Positions 8,360 to 17,569 are shown, counted from the stretch's first letter. The stretch: DNA of 53,645 bases from Hyphomicrobiales bacterium (GCA_900470965.1 UCCS01000055.1:1-53645); one strand, 5' to 3'. Notes: generated by a model not told the origin, from the letters alone. Numbers and translations are program-made.

Positions 8360-9747
8360 CTGAACGCTCCTTGTACGATCGCCCCGCCCCTCGGCTCGGG
8401 CACTACATTCGTCGGAATCAGACTGCGGTATTGCGCGAGAAGGGCATCGCGCCATTCTTCGTGTGTCGTTGCCAGATTGGGCGACAGCCGGAAGGCGCGT
8501 TCGCTCATGAGGCGAACATCCTCCTTCGGCATTTTGCGGAAGGCCATCAGCGTTGTGGCGAAGGCTTCCTCGTCCATCGTGTTGCAGGAGATCGCCATTC
8601 CGGCCCTCTCCATTTCCTCGGCAAGGAAAGCACCCTTGGTCATGATAACGGGAAGGCCGCTGCGCGCCGCCTCGATCGCCACAAGGCCGAACGGCTCCGG
8701 ATAGCGAGACGGCATGACAAGCGCGCTTGCGGTGCGGATGATCCGGCCGATCTCCGCATGCGACTGCCAGCCCATGGCCCGGACATGATCGCCCGCCGTC
8801 ACGACCTTCGGCATCAGCGGTCCGTCGCCGATCACGCAAAGCCTTGCACCAGCCCTGCGCACCGCAGCAAGCGCGTCTTCGATGCCCTTTTCTTCGTCCA
8901 GTCGGCCGATGAAGACGAACTCATCATTGTCCTCGGCCATGACTCGCTCGGCCGTCAGTGGCGCGATCGGATTGCGGATGGTGACGAGCCGTTCCGGCTG
9001 GTAGCCGGAGCCCACCAGGAACTCTGCCATCTTTTCGTGGAGCAGGATGATCCTGCTAAAGGCGGGACGGCTTCTCAGCGCGCGCAAGAGATTGGCGCCG
9101 CGGGCCGCGCGCCACAGCTTTTGCGCATAGCTTCGCTTGTCGCAGGAGGTGGTGATGCAGCCTGCCCCGAGCGGACGCCGCTGGCAGATCTCCTGCGCCT
9201 GATAGTCGAAAAAGGCCCCATTGGGACAACCGGTAAAGAAATCATGGGCGTGAACGACGCATCGGTCGGCAACGGGTGCAAGCGCGTCGAAGACCGCCGG
9301 TGACAGGATCTGATGCCAGCCATGAACATGATAGGCTGTCCTGGGCGTATCATTGGCCCGCACCCAGGCGGAAATCATGCTGCCGGCTGCCGGATTATGA
9401 ATGCCGGTCGCGAAGGCCTTGGCTCGGTTGGAACTCAAGAGATCGCGGCTATTCAGCTTGACGATTGAAACGCCGAGGGAAGCAAGCTCCTCGTTCGCTC
9501 CATCGTCGCCGCAGATATAGGTCACGGCAATGCCGAGTCCGCAGAAGAGCTTCGCCGACAGGACCGCAAGGGCCGTCGCCCCACCCCTCGCCGTCGAATA
9601 ATCGTCAATGACGACCACACGGTCGAGCGCCGGGTGCGCCGCGATGCCGTCCCTCCATATTTTTGCATAGCGTCCGGAAGCCGGCCACCGCAACGTCGAA
9701 ACGGCAGGCCCATTCTCATCAGGACGCAGTTGGCCGATGTCGTTCAT
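8356..9747 (-). CDS. Glycosyltransferase family 4 (group 1)
   Basis: A 463-residue GT-B enzyme. The N-terminal half has RVVVIDDYSTARGGATALA, a glycine-rich loop typical of the first Rossmann domain. The donor domain has FVFIGRLDEEKGIEDAL and the E-x7-E motif in EPFGLVAIEAARSGLPV. A Cys-rich segment (CQRRPLGAGCITTSCDKRS) in the acceptor domain resembles Cys-rich inserts in some GT4 enzymes and could bind metal. ATG 9747 has GGAG with a 7-nt spacer. Translationally coupled by GTGA to the next GT4. Expected role: EPS repeat-unit assembly. Confidence 0.85.
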   Translation of the reverse strand: MNDIGQLRPDENGPAVSTLRWPASGRYAKIWRDGIAAHPALDRVVVIDDYSTARGGATALAVLSAKLFCGLGIAVTYICGDDGANEELASLGVSIVKLNSRDLLSSNRAKAFATGIHNPAAGSMISAWVRANDTPRTAYHVHGWHQILSPAVFDALAPVADRCVVHAHDFFTGCPNGAFFDYQAQEICQRRPLGAGCITTSCDKRSYAQKLWRAARGANLLRALRSRPAFSRIILLHEKMAEFLVGSGYQPERLVTIRNPIAPLTAERVMAEDNDEFVFIGRLDEEKGIEDALAAVRRAGARLCVIGDGPLMPKVVTAGDHVRAMGWQSHAEIGRIIRTASALVMPSRYPEPFGLVAIEAARSGLPVIMTKGAFLAEEMERAGMAISCNTMDEEAFATTLMAFRKMPKEDVRLMSERAFRLSPNLATTHEEWRDALLAQYRSLIPTNVVPEPRGGAIVQGAFR

Positions 9748-9822
9748 AGAAGCTCTCCGACGACAGACACAATGGATGCTTTTTGACGGCCAGGCCCCTA
9801 AGCCGTCCATGAGGGTGAAGTG

Positions 9823-9859
9823 GTCACGGACCGGCTGCGGACGGCAGCCGGATCGTGAC
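9823..9859. other. Two-part hairpin between the Crp-like regulator and the EPS glycosyltransferases
   Basis: Outer arms GTCACG/CGTGAC (9823-9828, 9854-9859) enclose a 2x2 internal loop and a perfect 8-bp inner stem CCGGCTGC/GCAGCCGG with loop GGACG. It is in the 120-bp gap downstream of the regulator gene on the minus strand. There is no U-tract, so it may be an attenuator, processing site or mRNA stabiliser rather than a simple terminator. Confidence 0.45.
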
Positions 9860-9867
9860 GAAGTGCA

Positions 9868-10605
9868 TTATTTTGCCGACGCCGCACCGTCAGCATAGGC
9901 TTCCAGCGCCTTGCGGTTGAGGATACGGATCCTGCCCTGGGCTCCGTCGATCACCTTGCATTCACGCAGGCGACGCAAGCACTGGTTGACTTTTTCACGA
10001 GAAGCCGGAAGCGTCGCCGCCAGATCGTTCTGGGAAATTATCAGCACGTCCCGGTTCGCCGGTGTATCCTTTCCGTAGACCGAAGATAGCCGCAGAAGCA
10101 TTGCCGCCAGCCGCGACTGAAGGCTGGATCCGGCGTTCGAAATGATGCGGCGCTCCAGCTCGGAAACACGCGCAAGCGTTCTCGAAAAAACCTTCTCCTG
10201 GAACTGCGGATCGGTGGCGTACCTTTCCCGCAGCAGCCGGCCTTCGAAGAAGTATAGCTCGCAATCCGAACTGGCTCTATACTCCAGATTCAGTATTTGC
10301 TTACGTAATACTTCGAGCTCACCGATCAAACCGCCCCTCGGAATGATCTCCACAATGAACTCCCTGCCGTCTGGCAGCATCGTACTGGCGCTGACTAGCC
10401 CGCGCTGCACGCGAGCAAACATATCTACAAAGACTCCAGCGCCTGCAATAAGTTCGCCGCGACGAAAATTTCGTATAGTCGCGCGGCAGAACGGGAAGTC
10501 GTCGTCACTTGAGATGCGATTGTTCAAAGATGTATCCGGAACAACGCTAATAGCCGCATTGCCCACAGCGACCCTATAGTCTCTCGTTTGTGTAGCTCCG
10601 TCCAT
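9868..10605 (-). CDS. Crp/Fnr-family transcriptional regulator
   Basis: A 245-residue regulator with a cyclic-nucleotide-binding-like beta-roll (about residues 40-125, FRRGELIAGAG to the GGLIGELEVLR loop) and a C-terminal Crp-type winged helix (SQNDLAATLPASREKVNQCLRRL, about residues 190-212). No N-terminal Cys cluster for an Fe-S centre is seen, so it is not a classical oxygen-sensing Fnr. ATG 10605 is favoured: GGGGAG is 8 nt upstream, whereas ATG 10611 has only 2 nt. It heads the minus EPS arm and faces the plus arm across the AT-rich region, so it probably regulates EPS synthesis. Confidence 0.87.
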   Translation of the reverse strand: MDGATQTRDYRVAVGNAAISVVPDTSLNNRISSDDDFPFCRATIRNFRRGELIAGAGVFVDMFARVQRGLVSASTMLPDGREFIVEIIPRGGLIGELEVLRKQILNLEYRASSDCELYFFEGRLLRERYATDPQFQEKVFSRTLARVSELERRIISNAGSSLQSRLAAMLLRLSSVYGKDTPANRDVLIISQNDLAATLPASREKVNQCLRRLRECKVIDGAQGRIRILNRKALEAYADGAASAK

Positions 10606-10641
10606 GCGCATAACTCCCCAACAAAACAGATTGGTCGTAGC

Positions 10642-10659
10642 TGATGCTGCACTGCATCA
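10642..10659. promoter_or_regulatory. Inverted repeat TGATGC-N6-GCATCA before the Crp-like gene
   Basis: Perfect 6-bp arms with a 6-bp spacer lie 37 bp upstream of the regulator's start codon. The spacing suits a dimeric HTH protein, and autoregulation by the Crp-like protein is possible, though the arms do not match the enteric CRP consensus. Confidence 0.4.
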
Positions 10660-10971
10660 TTTATATTGTCCTAACTTGAGAGTCAAATAACAATCGAAGA
10701 TGACAAGAGCATCTCAAATAATAGTGACAATACCACCAGTTATATAGATTATATTTTTTCTAGTATCCGTCGAATTCAGGAGAGGTATTAAGCCAAACTG
10801 CCTATTTTTGGGGCGGTCCCTATCAAAATTGTTCAAAAAATAGCTACAACGCCCGGCTTCATCTATTCAAGCCGTGCGCCTTAGACGACATGTAAGTTAA
10901 ATTTTCGAATAAAATTAGGATGTAGAAATCCCCTGCCGCCGAATTCGTAGAAAACTCCGTAGCATTACAGT

Positions 10972-11011
10972 ATTAGCATAAAGAATTTGCTAATCATTAT
11001 GACCGCGGTCA
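10972..11011. promoter_or_regulatory. Adjacent dyads upstream of the plus EPS operon
   Basis: A perfect 7-9-7 inverted repeat (ATTAGCA/TGCTAAT, 10972-10994) is followed five bases later by the perfect 12-bp palindrome TGACCGCGGTCA (11000-11011). They lie 67-106 bp before the sugar-transferase ATG. They are candidate operators for two different proteins, or one site with two forms. Confidence 0.45.
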
Positions 11012-11077
11012 CAGACAAGCACATTGCGCTGCACCAAACTTCATAAGGTTCTAACCGGAAACTTTTGGAGTCGGTCG

Positions 11078-11791
11078 ATGACTTGGGAAACACAGAGTAT
11101 TGAAGTTCGTGAATCCTGGCCGAACGTTGACCAGTCCGCGCCGAATAACGATCGTCGCATAGTATCACGGCCTCATGTGGTCGGAAGGGCATCCAAGCGC
11201 GCGGTTGATATCGTCGTGGCAACCACCGCTCTGGTTCTGCTGTCACCTCTGATGCTGATCGTAGCACTCATCGTAAAGTTGAGCGATCCCGGGCCAGTCT
11301 TCTATTCGCATACGCGGATTGGATATGGGGGCGCCGCCTTCGGCTGTCTCAAGTTCCGCACCATGAAGACCGATGCCGCCGCACAGCTCGCCGAGTTGCT
11401 GCGCGCCAATCCCTCAGCGCGGGCCGAGTGGGAAACGACGCGGAAGCTGAAGAACGATCCGCGCATCACCACTGTCGGTGAGATCTTGAGGAAGTCCAGC
11501 ATCGATGAGCTCCCTCAGCTCATCAATATCCTGCGCGGCGAAATGAGCGTTGTAGGCCCGCGGCCGGTGACGGCTGAAGAACTCGCCCGCTACGGCGAGC
11601 ATGTCACGAGCTATATGGCCGCAAGACCAGGCCTGACCGGACAGTGGCAGACCAGCGGCCGCAACGATGTCAGCTACGAATATCGCGTTGCGCTTGATGT
11701 CCAATATGTCCGCGACTGGTCGCTCGCGCGCGATTTCATCATCATCGCAAAGACCGTTCCCGCCCTGTTCTCGCAACGCGGCTGCTACTAA
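11078..11791 (+). CDS. Undecaprenyl-phosphate sugar-1-phosphate transferase (ExoY/PssA-like)
   Basis: A 237-residue bacterial sugar transferase that starts EPS repeat assembly on undecaprenyl phosphate at the inner membrane. One hydrophobic segment (DIVVATTALVLLSPLMLIVALIV, about residues 47-69) precedes the catalytic domain with KFRTMKTDA, IDELPQLINILRGEMSVVGPRPV and RPGLTGQWQTSGRND, all hallmark motifs. It is the short form without the N-terminal four-helix domain, as in ExoY. ATG 11078 has GGAG 7 nt upstream; the earlier in-frame start lacks one. First gene of the plus EPS arm. Confidence 0.92.
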   Translation: MTWETQSIEVRESWPNVDQSAPNNDRRIVSRPHVVGRASKRAVDIVVATTALVLLSPLMLIVALIVKLSDPGPVFYSHTRIGYGGAAFGCLKFRTMKTDAAAQLAELLRANPSARAEWETTRKLKNDPRITTVGEILRKSSIDELPQLINILRGEMSVVGPRPVTAEELARYGEHVTSYMAARPGLTGQWQTSGRNDVSYEYRVALDVQYVRDWSLARDFIIIAKTVPALFSQRGCY

Positions 11792-11880
11792 TCCAAGAAC
11801 GACGCATGGCCCGACCCGGGCCATACGCACCTGCTGGATATCAACGAAGAAGACACTCTCGCCCTTTGGATCAGGACACT

Positions 11881-13632
11881 ATGAACTCAAATCACGTCTT
11901 CAGCAGCGTCTCCCCGATATCTTTGCCGGCCACGGCCAGCGGTAGTTCGTCGCTGACGCTGCGGGACATGTCCTTTTTCGTCAGGATGCGTTGGCCTTGG
12001 ATCGTGTCTACCATCCTGGTCTTCCTGGCACTTGCCGCTGCCTATCTCCTCATCGCCAAGCCGACCTACGTGGCCAGTACCCAGCTTATGGTCTTCCCGC
12101 AGGTGAACGGCTCGGACGCTCAACGCGCGTTCGCCGAAGACGCCTTCATCGATGCACAGCTTGAAATAGCGAAGTCCAGCGACGTGCTTGGTGGCGCCGC
12201 CAGCGCGCTGAACCTCGCCAACGATCCGGCCTTCTCCAATCAGTCCCTGTCCCTGCAGGACAAGGTCAAGGACTGGCTGACGGGCAACGCCACCAGCACC
12301 GCCCCACCGGAGACGGCACAGGGTGATGCAACCTCGGGCGATGCCCAGCCAGCTGCGACGAGCCAGGAAGCGCAGCGGACCGACCGGGCGATCGCACGGC
12401 TGCGCAATATTGTCGCGATGCGCCGCATCGGCCAATCGACGATCCTCGAAATATCCGCATCCGCATCCAACCCGCAGACGGCGGTTGAGATCGCCGATGC
12501 GGTTGCCCAGCAATACATCCGCAAGAATGTCCAGATGAAGGCCGCTGCGGCCCAGCAGTACAGCGAATGGCTAGAACAGTTCGTCAATGAACAACAGCGC
12601 GGACTTGCCGATGCCGCAAGTGCGCTTGCGACCTTCAAGGCGAACCCGCGCGACCAGTTCAAGCTTGCTGAGTTGCAGAGCGCGACCGACGCCCGCCGCA
12701 CCCTCTTCGAAAACACCCTCACGCAGTACACCGAGGCCAAGCAGCGCATTTCCTATCCGGTCTCCGACGCCACCATCGTTTCGCGGGCCACCTCACCGCT
12801 CTCCAAGGCGCAGCCGAACAATTCGCTGATCCTCGCCTTCGCGCTGATCGTAGGCGCCGGTTCCGGCCTTGGCCTGGCCATGATCCGCCATGTCAGCGAC
12901 CGGCGCATCATGCGCACCAACCAGCTCTCGCAGGCGGCCGGCCTGTCTTTCGTCACACCCCTTGGACGCGCAAAAAGGGCTGGCCGCGCGGCGGCGTTGC
13001 CTACTGCCAATGATAGCGGCACCGTCGCCTATCCAATGATCCCCGGAATGGCCGAACTTGGTGCGACTGTCACAGGCTTTCGCCGCAGACGGCGCGTGGT
13101 GATCGGCATCGTGGCCGTTAACCCGGGCGGAGGAGCATCCACCATCGCCTGCGAGCTTGCCGTGCTCTCGGCAATATCAGGTTCGCGTACCCTGCTGATC
13201 GATGCCGCGGCGACAAGATCTTCCCTGAGCAAGTCCATTGCGCCGAACAGTTCAGCCGGCCTGATCGACGTGCTCGACAATATCGAGGCAATCCGCACCG
13301 CCACCCTGTCACTGACACCGACGCTCAAGTTCCTGCCTCTTGGCAAGGTCCGCGCCGTGACGCCCGCCGTCCGTCTGAGCTCGCGCCGCACTCAGCTCAA
13401 CTTCAGCGATCTGAAGAAGGAATTCGACGCCATATTCGTCGATATCTCCGCCTTCACCTCGTCACCTGACGCCAATGCGATCGCTCCGGAGCTGGACGGC
13501 GTTCTTGTCGTAACCTCTTACGGCCGCACTTCGATTGACGAGACCGTTCGCGTCATCGACAGCATGCGCAATGTCGGCGCAGAAATTCTTGGCGCGATCA
13601 TCAACAACACACCAGCGAGTGTTCAGACATGA
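11881..13632 (+). CDS. Wzc/ExoP-like polysaccharide co-polymerase with degenerate BY-kinase domain
   Basis: A 583-residue inner-membrane protein. The N-terminal Wzz-type chain-length domain has a first helix near residues 39-60, a periplasmic coiled-coil region to about 300, and a second helix near 318-335. The C-terminal half resembles the CpsD/BY-kinase ATPase, but the P-loop reads NPGGGASTIAC: Ala419 replaces the catalytic Lys. Walker A' reads LLIDAAATR with Ala443 in place of the second Asp, and there is no C-terminal Tyr cluster. Probably a chain-length/export scaffold without kinase activity. ATG 11881 is chosen; a longer frame from 11806 is unlikely. ATGA overlap couples it to the GT2 gene. 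Confidence 0.85.
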   Translation: MNSNHVFSSVSPISLPATASGSSSLTLRDMSFFVRMRWPWIVSTILVFLALAAAYLLIAKPTYVASTQLMVFPQVNGSDAQRAFAEDAFIDAQLEIAKSSDVLGGAASALNLANDPAFSNQSLSLQDKVKDWLTGNATSTAPPETAQGDATSGDAQPAATSQEAQRTDRAIARLRNIVAMRRIGQSTILEISASASNPQTAVEIADAVAQQYIRKNVQMKAAAAQQYSEWLEQFVNEQQRGLADAASALATFKANPRDQFKLAELQSATDARRTLFENTLTQYTEAKQRISYPVSDATIVSRATSPLSKAQPNNSLILAFALIVGAGSGLGLAMIRHVSDRRIMRTNQLSQAAGLSFVTPLGRAKRAGRAAALPTANDSGTVAYPMIPGMAELGATVTGFRRRRRVVIGIVAVNPGGGASTIACELAVLSAISGSRTLLIDAAATRSSLSKSIAPNSSAGLIDVLDNIEAIRTATLSLTPTLKFLPLGKVRAVTPAVRLSSRRTQLNFSDLKKEFDAIFVDISAFTSSPDANAIAPELDGVLVVTSYGRTSIDETVRVIDSMRNVGAEILGAIINNTPASVQT

Positions 13633-14579
13633 TGGCTCCGACCCCACAAGCACCGAAGCTGAAGATCGCCGTCGGCATTGCCTCGGCGGGCCGGCCCGCG
13701 ACGCTTCTGGAGACGGTAACCTATATCGACAGCCTCCAGCCTCACCCGGAGCGTATCATCATATGCGTCCCCAACCTGGATGACGCTGCCGGGCTCGCCG
13801 ACCGAAAGGGCGTGGAATTGAAGGTCGGCCCCCGCGGCCTGACCTGCCAGCGCAATCGGATCATTGAAGCCGCAAGCGCGGATATGGACGTGCTGATCTT
13901 CCTCGACGACGACTTCATTCCCGCGCCCGGCTTTATTCCGCGCATGGCAGCCGTTTTCGCCGACAATCCGGATGTGGTCATCGCGACCGGAGACGTCCTC
14001 GCCGACGGCATTCTCGGCAAGGGGCTGACCCAGTCCGAAGCCATGCATGTCATCAAGACCACAGGCGAAAGAGGCGAGCAGGTGACCGAAATCTATAACG
14101 CCTATGGATGCAACATGGCGGTTCGGCTGGCGCCAATTGTCGGCCACGGGCTCGCCTTCGACGAGGAGTTGCCACTCTACGGCTGGCTCGAAGATGTCGA
14201 TTTCAGCCGGTCCATCGCTCGCTACGGACGATCGGTGCATATTTCGGGTGCCTGCGGCGTCCATCTCGGCGTCAAGTCCGGACGCCAGCCCGGCAAGAGG
14301 CTCGGCTATTCGCAAGTCGCAAATCCCGTGCATCTGATGCGCAAGGGCACCATGTCCTTGACCCGCGCGCTGGCGCAGATCGGCCGGAATATCCTGGCGA
14401 ACGCCCGGGGCACCCTGCTCAATGATCGCGCGGTCGACCGTCGTGGCCGGCTGAACGGCAATTTCCTGGCTTTATCCGATCTGCTGATGGGACGTGCATC
14501 TCCCATGCGCATCCTCGAACTCAGCCAGTCCTCAAATCGCGAGATGCCTTCACCATCCATCGCGGCAAAACGGAGGTAA
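13629..14579 (+). CDS. Glycosyltransferase family 2
   Basis: A 316-residue GT-A enzyme. KIAVGIASAGRPATLLETVTYI is the typical GT2 N-terminus and LIFLDDDFIP supplies the metal-binding acidic motif. GWLEDVDFSRSIARYG matches the acceptor-side ED motif. It is overlapped by the co-polymerase stop (ATGA) and followed 8 bp later by the export gene, placing it in EPS repeat assembly. Two adjacent ATG codons (13629, 13632) could start it. Confidence 0.87.
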   Translation: MMAPTPQAPKLKIAVGIASAGRPATLLETVTYIDSLQPHPERIIICVPNLDDAAGLADRKGVELKVGPRGLTCQRNRIIEAASADMDVLIFLDDDFIPAPGFIPRMAAVFADNPDVVIATGDVLADGILGKGLTQSEAMHVIKTTGERGEQVTEIYNAYGCNMAVRLAPIVGHGLAFDEELPLYGWLEDVDFSRSIARYGRSVHISGACGVHLGVKSGRQPGKRLGYSQVANPVHLMRKGTMSLTRALAQIGRNILANARGTLLNDRAVDRRGRLNGNFLALSDLLMGRASPMRILELSQSSNREMPSPSIAAKRR

Positions 14580-14587
14580 CAGACGCC

Positions 14588-15955
14588 ATGTGGCCCATGT
14601 CTTTCCTTGATCGTCTTCCATTCGTTGGCCTTGCCGCCGTCTTTACCTGCGCGATGGGATGGAGTGCTGCCCACGCCGACAGCTACACGCTCGTCCCCGA
14701 GGATAAGATAAAGCTGCGGGTCGTGGAATGGCGTTCCACCGATTCCAAATATGCGAGCTGGGAAGCTCTCGATGGAACCTACAGCGTCGATGATGCGGGC
14801 AATCTTTCGATCCCGATCGCCGGTCAAATCAGAGCCTCCGGCCAGACGACCGAGCAGCTGTCGGATGCCATTTCAGATGCACTGGCCGACAAGGCCGACC
14901 TTCCCGGAAGGCCTTTCATCGCTGTCGAAATCGACCAGCACGCGCCGATCTTCGTCAACGGCAGCATCGAGCGGCCGGGACGCTATCCCTTCGAGGCCAA
15001 TATGACCGTCATCAAGGCCGTCAGCATTGCAGGCGGCTACATGCGGTCGCGTGACGACAGCAGCTACTATCAGCGAGACCGAATCCAGTCGGCCGGCGAC
15101 TATCGCTCAGCCCTCCTGAATCGCCGAGATCTCTTGATGCGTGCAGCCCGCCTGCGCGCGGAGATCGCCGGTCAGTCGGATTTCGACATTCCTGCCGAGA
15201 TCGCCGGCGTGCCGGATATCGACAAGCTCAAGGCGGAGGAACTGAACCTGATGCGCCTACGGGCTGTGGAGTCCAACAGCCAGATTGAGGCGGCAGACGA
15301 TCTGAGCCGCCTCTATACGCAGGAAATCCAGTCGCTGGAGGCCAAGATCGTCTCCCAGAAACGACAGATCGATCTTGCGCAGCAGGAGCTGAACAACGTC
15401 AACAGCCTCGTCAGCAAGGGCCTGACCAGCAATACCCGCCAATATTCGGTGGACCGCGGCCTGGCTGAAACCCAGAGCGAACTGCTGGACCTCGAGATCG
15501 CGCTGACCAAGTCCCGCCAGGGGCTGAACGAGAGCCAGCGCGAAAAGGCAACCATCATCAACAAGCGGAACGCCGAAAACCAGCAGGAGCTGAACACGCT
15601 CAGCCTCGCCATCAACAAAGCGGGCATCGACATGCAGGTCGCGCAACTCCTCGGCGATCAGGCCGGATACAGCGCCGAACTCGCCCGCATGGGTGCAGAA
15701 TCGACGCTCCTCGGCACGACGAAGAAGAACTTCAAGATCATTCGCCGCAACGAGGACGGCAGCTACACCAATATCGTCGCAGATGAAAACACCGCCCTGT
15801 TGCCGCATGACATCATCGAGATCGGCGTCGAGGCAGCTGCCGATGCCTCATCTGCTGCATCGCAGCCCCAGCAGCCGGCCGCCGCCCTCATCCCTAATGT
15901 AGCCCGAAGCGATGCGCCCCGTCCGAACTGGGTATCGCAGACGGGATCGAACTAG
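14588..15955 (+). CDS. Outer-membrane polysaccharide export protein (ExoF/OPX family)
   Basis: A 455-residue exported protein: signal peptide to about AAHA-DS, then the polysaccharide export (PES) domain starting YTLVPEDKIKLRVVEW and an SLBB-like segment (VNGSIERPGRYPFEANMTVIKAVSIAGG). Residues about 180-360 are rich in Leu/Glu/Gln heptads and probably form the long coiled coil seen in ExoF-like proteins. No lipobox Cys is present, so it is the ExoF-like rather than the lipidated Wza-like type. It would connect with the co-polymerase to carry polymer across the periplasm. Confidence 0.87.
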   Translation: MWPMSFLDRLPFVGLAAVFTCAMGWSAAHADSYTLVPEDKIKLRVVEWRSTDSKYASWEALDGTYSVDDAGNLSIPIAGQIRASGQTTEQLSDAISDALADKADLPGRPFIAVEIDQHAPIFVNGSIERPGRYPFEANMTVIKAVSIAGGYMRSRDDSSYYQRDRIQSAGDYRSALLNRRDLLMRAARLRAEIAGQSDFDIPAEIAGVPDIDKLKAEELNLMRLRAVESNSQIEAADDLSRLYTQEIQSLEAKIVSQKRQIDLAQQELNNVNSLVSKGLTSNTRQYSVDRGLAETQSELLDLEIALTKSRQGLNESQREKATIINKRNAENQQELNTLSLAINKAGIDMQVAQLLGDQAGYSAELARMGAESTLLGTTKKNFKIIRRNEDGSYTNIVADENTALLPHDIIEIGVEAAADASSAASQPQQPAAALIPNVARSDAPRPNWVSQTGSN

Positions 15956-16088
15956 GAGACCACTGTAGGATTATGCCTGTTAGCGTCGGAGTTCAGTTCA
16001 TGTCTGCATTTGCCGTCTTTTTGCGCTGCACGCAGGGTCTGCGTGGCGTGACGGCAGAGAATCTTCGACCCTGTTCGGAGGTAGCGGC

Positions 16089-17540
16089 ATGACAATTGAA
16101 CCGATCGGCTTCCTTGTCTTCCTGCTCGGCCTGGCGCTCGTCTACTATGGATCCCGCTTTGCGATCACCGCGCTCTGCATCTCCACGCTGCTCGGTGCAG
16201 CCGCAGCCTTCCAGCTTCCCGCACTCGGCGGCAGCAGCATTCAGCCGAGCCATCTCCTGCTGCTCTTCGTCACGATTGGTGTGCTGCTGCGTCCGCGCCA
16301 GAAACAGGCGGCCCTGACAAGCCTGGCCTATCCCGGCCCCGGCTTCTGGTTTGCGGCCTATGTTCTGTTTTCCGCCGTATCGGCCTTCTTCCTGCCCCGC
16401 ATTTTCGCCGGCGCGACACTGGTTTATTCATCCGCACGCAGCAGTTCCGGCTTGATGTCGATCATGGCATCGCCGCTGGCGCCGGGGTCCTCCAATCTCA
16501 CACAGTCCGTCTACCTGCTCGGCGACCTCATCTGCTTCGCCGTCGTCTGCGGTTTTGCCCGGCTCGGGCACGGGCGCTTCATCGCCCGCCAGCTCATCGT
16601 CACGGCGCTCGTCTGCCTGGGTTTCGCCCTGCTCGATATCGCAACGTTCACGATAGGTCAGCCTGACCTGCTCGATTTCATGCGCAACGCCAACTATACG
16701 ATGCACACAGCCGAGGTCATCGGCGGATTCAAGCGCATCGTCGGTTCCTTCCCTGAGGCAAGTGCCTATGGTGCAGCGGCTCTGGTGTTTTTCAGCTTCA
16801 CCCTCATCCTCTGGCTTGAGCGCTTCCCGAGTCGTTTCACCGGCTTTGCAACGGTATCGGTCGGCCTGACCGTGATCCTCTGCACCTCGACGACGGCCTA
16901 TGTCGCCGGCCTCTTCATGATCGGTGTTGCGATCCTGTTTAGCCTCAAGCGGCTTTTGAGCGGCCAGGCCACACGTCCCTATGCGACCTTCCTTTTGATC
17001 ACTCTGCTCATGGTGCCGTGCGTGATCATGGCTGTGGCTCTGATCCCGAGCGCGTGGAACGCCGTCGGCGATTTGGCGAACGTCACCCTGGCCAACAAGC
17101 TCGAATCGCAATCCGGCGAGGAGCGCACCGCCTGGAACACATTGGCGCTGGTCTCTTTCGTGGAAACAGCCACTTTCGGGGCGGGCCTCGGCACCGTGCG
17201 CGCATCGAGCTTCGCCGCCGCACTTCTGTCGAACGTCGGCCTCACCGGGACGGCCCTATTCTTGCTGTTCCTTTACAGCCTCCTGACGGCGGCTGCTCGC
17301 AGCAAACTGGCGAGCCGTGAAAACCGGGCGATTGGGATGGCTGCCGTTTTCGCCTCCGTCGCGCAGATTGCCTCGGCGACGATTTCCGGAAGCAGCACCG
17401 ACCTCGGTCTGCTTTTCAGCATCACGGCCGGGCTTGCAAGCGGTTGCCTGACCGCCCCCTACGGGCAGCAGAACCGCATGACCCGTCTGCAGAGGACACC
17501 GGCATCTCTGATGAGTACGCCGGTATTTCCATCACGATGA
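16089..17540 (+). CDS. Wzy-like EPS polymerase / O-antigen ligase family membrane protein
   Basis: A 483-residue inner-membrane protein with about 10-12 hydrophobic segments. The large loop and following stretch ERTAWNTLALVSFVETATFGAGLGTVRASS fits the Wzy/O-antigen ligase superfamily pattern (the G-x-G-x-G-x-x-R/S type region). It would polymerise lipid-linked repeat units in the periplasm. GGAGG precedes ATG with a 7-nt spacer. The 133-bp gap after the export gene is long for this operon and contains a weakly supported 39-codon frame. Confidence 0.82.
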   Translation: MTIEPIGFLVFLLGLALVYYGSRFAITALCISTLLGAAAAFQLPALGGSSIQPSHLLLLFVTIGVLLRPRQKQAALTSLAYPGPGFWFAAYVLFSAVSAFFLPRIFAGATLVYSSARSSSGLMSIMASPLAPGSSNLTQSVYLLGDLICFAVVCGFARLGHGRFIARQLIVTALVCLGFALLDIATFTIGQPDLLDFMRNANYTMHTAEVIGGFKRIVGSFPEASAYGAAALVFFSFTLILWLERFPSRFTGFATVSVGLTVILCTSTTAYVAGLFMIGVAILFSLKRLLSGQATRPYATFLLITLLMVPCVIMAVALIPSAWNAVGDLANVTLANKLESQSGEERTAWNTLALVSFVETATFGAGLGTVRASSFAAALLSNVGLTGTALFLLFLYSLLTAAARSKLASRENRAIGMAAVFASVAQIASATISGSSTDLGLLFSITAGLASGCLTAPYGQQNRMTRLQRTPASLMSTPVFPSR

Positions 17541-17569
17541 TGTGCGAGGCAGAAAACATGCCGGTGATG

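Larger units (their letters stand above)
10606..11077. promoter_or_regulatory. AT-rich divergent promoter region of the EPS locus
   Basis: This 472-bp gap separates the Crp-like regulator (minus) from the sugar-phosphate transferase (plus). It is much more AT-rich than the flanking genes and contains no convincing ORF. It holds several dyads listed separately, and long A/T runs (10741-10765) that could bend DNA. No sequence clearly matches a consensus -35/-10 pair or an Fnr box. Confidence 0.6.

Noticed and set aside
10676..10686. TTGA-N3-TCAA as an Fnr box
   Set aside because: The spacer is three bases, not the six of the TTGAT-N4-ATCAA consensus.
15973..16091. 39-codon ORF ending on the polymerase start codon
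   Set aside because: It overlaps the polymerase ATG as ATGA but its only SD-like bases are 2 nt from its start; coupling is possible but support is weaker than for the other leaders.
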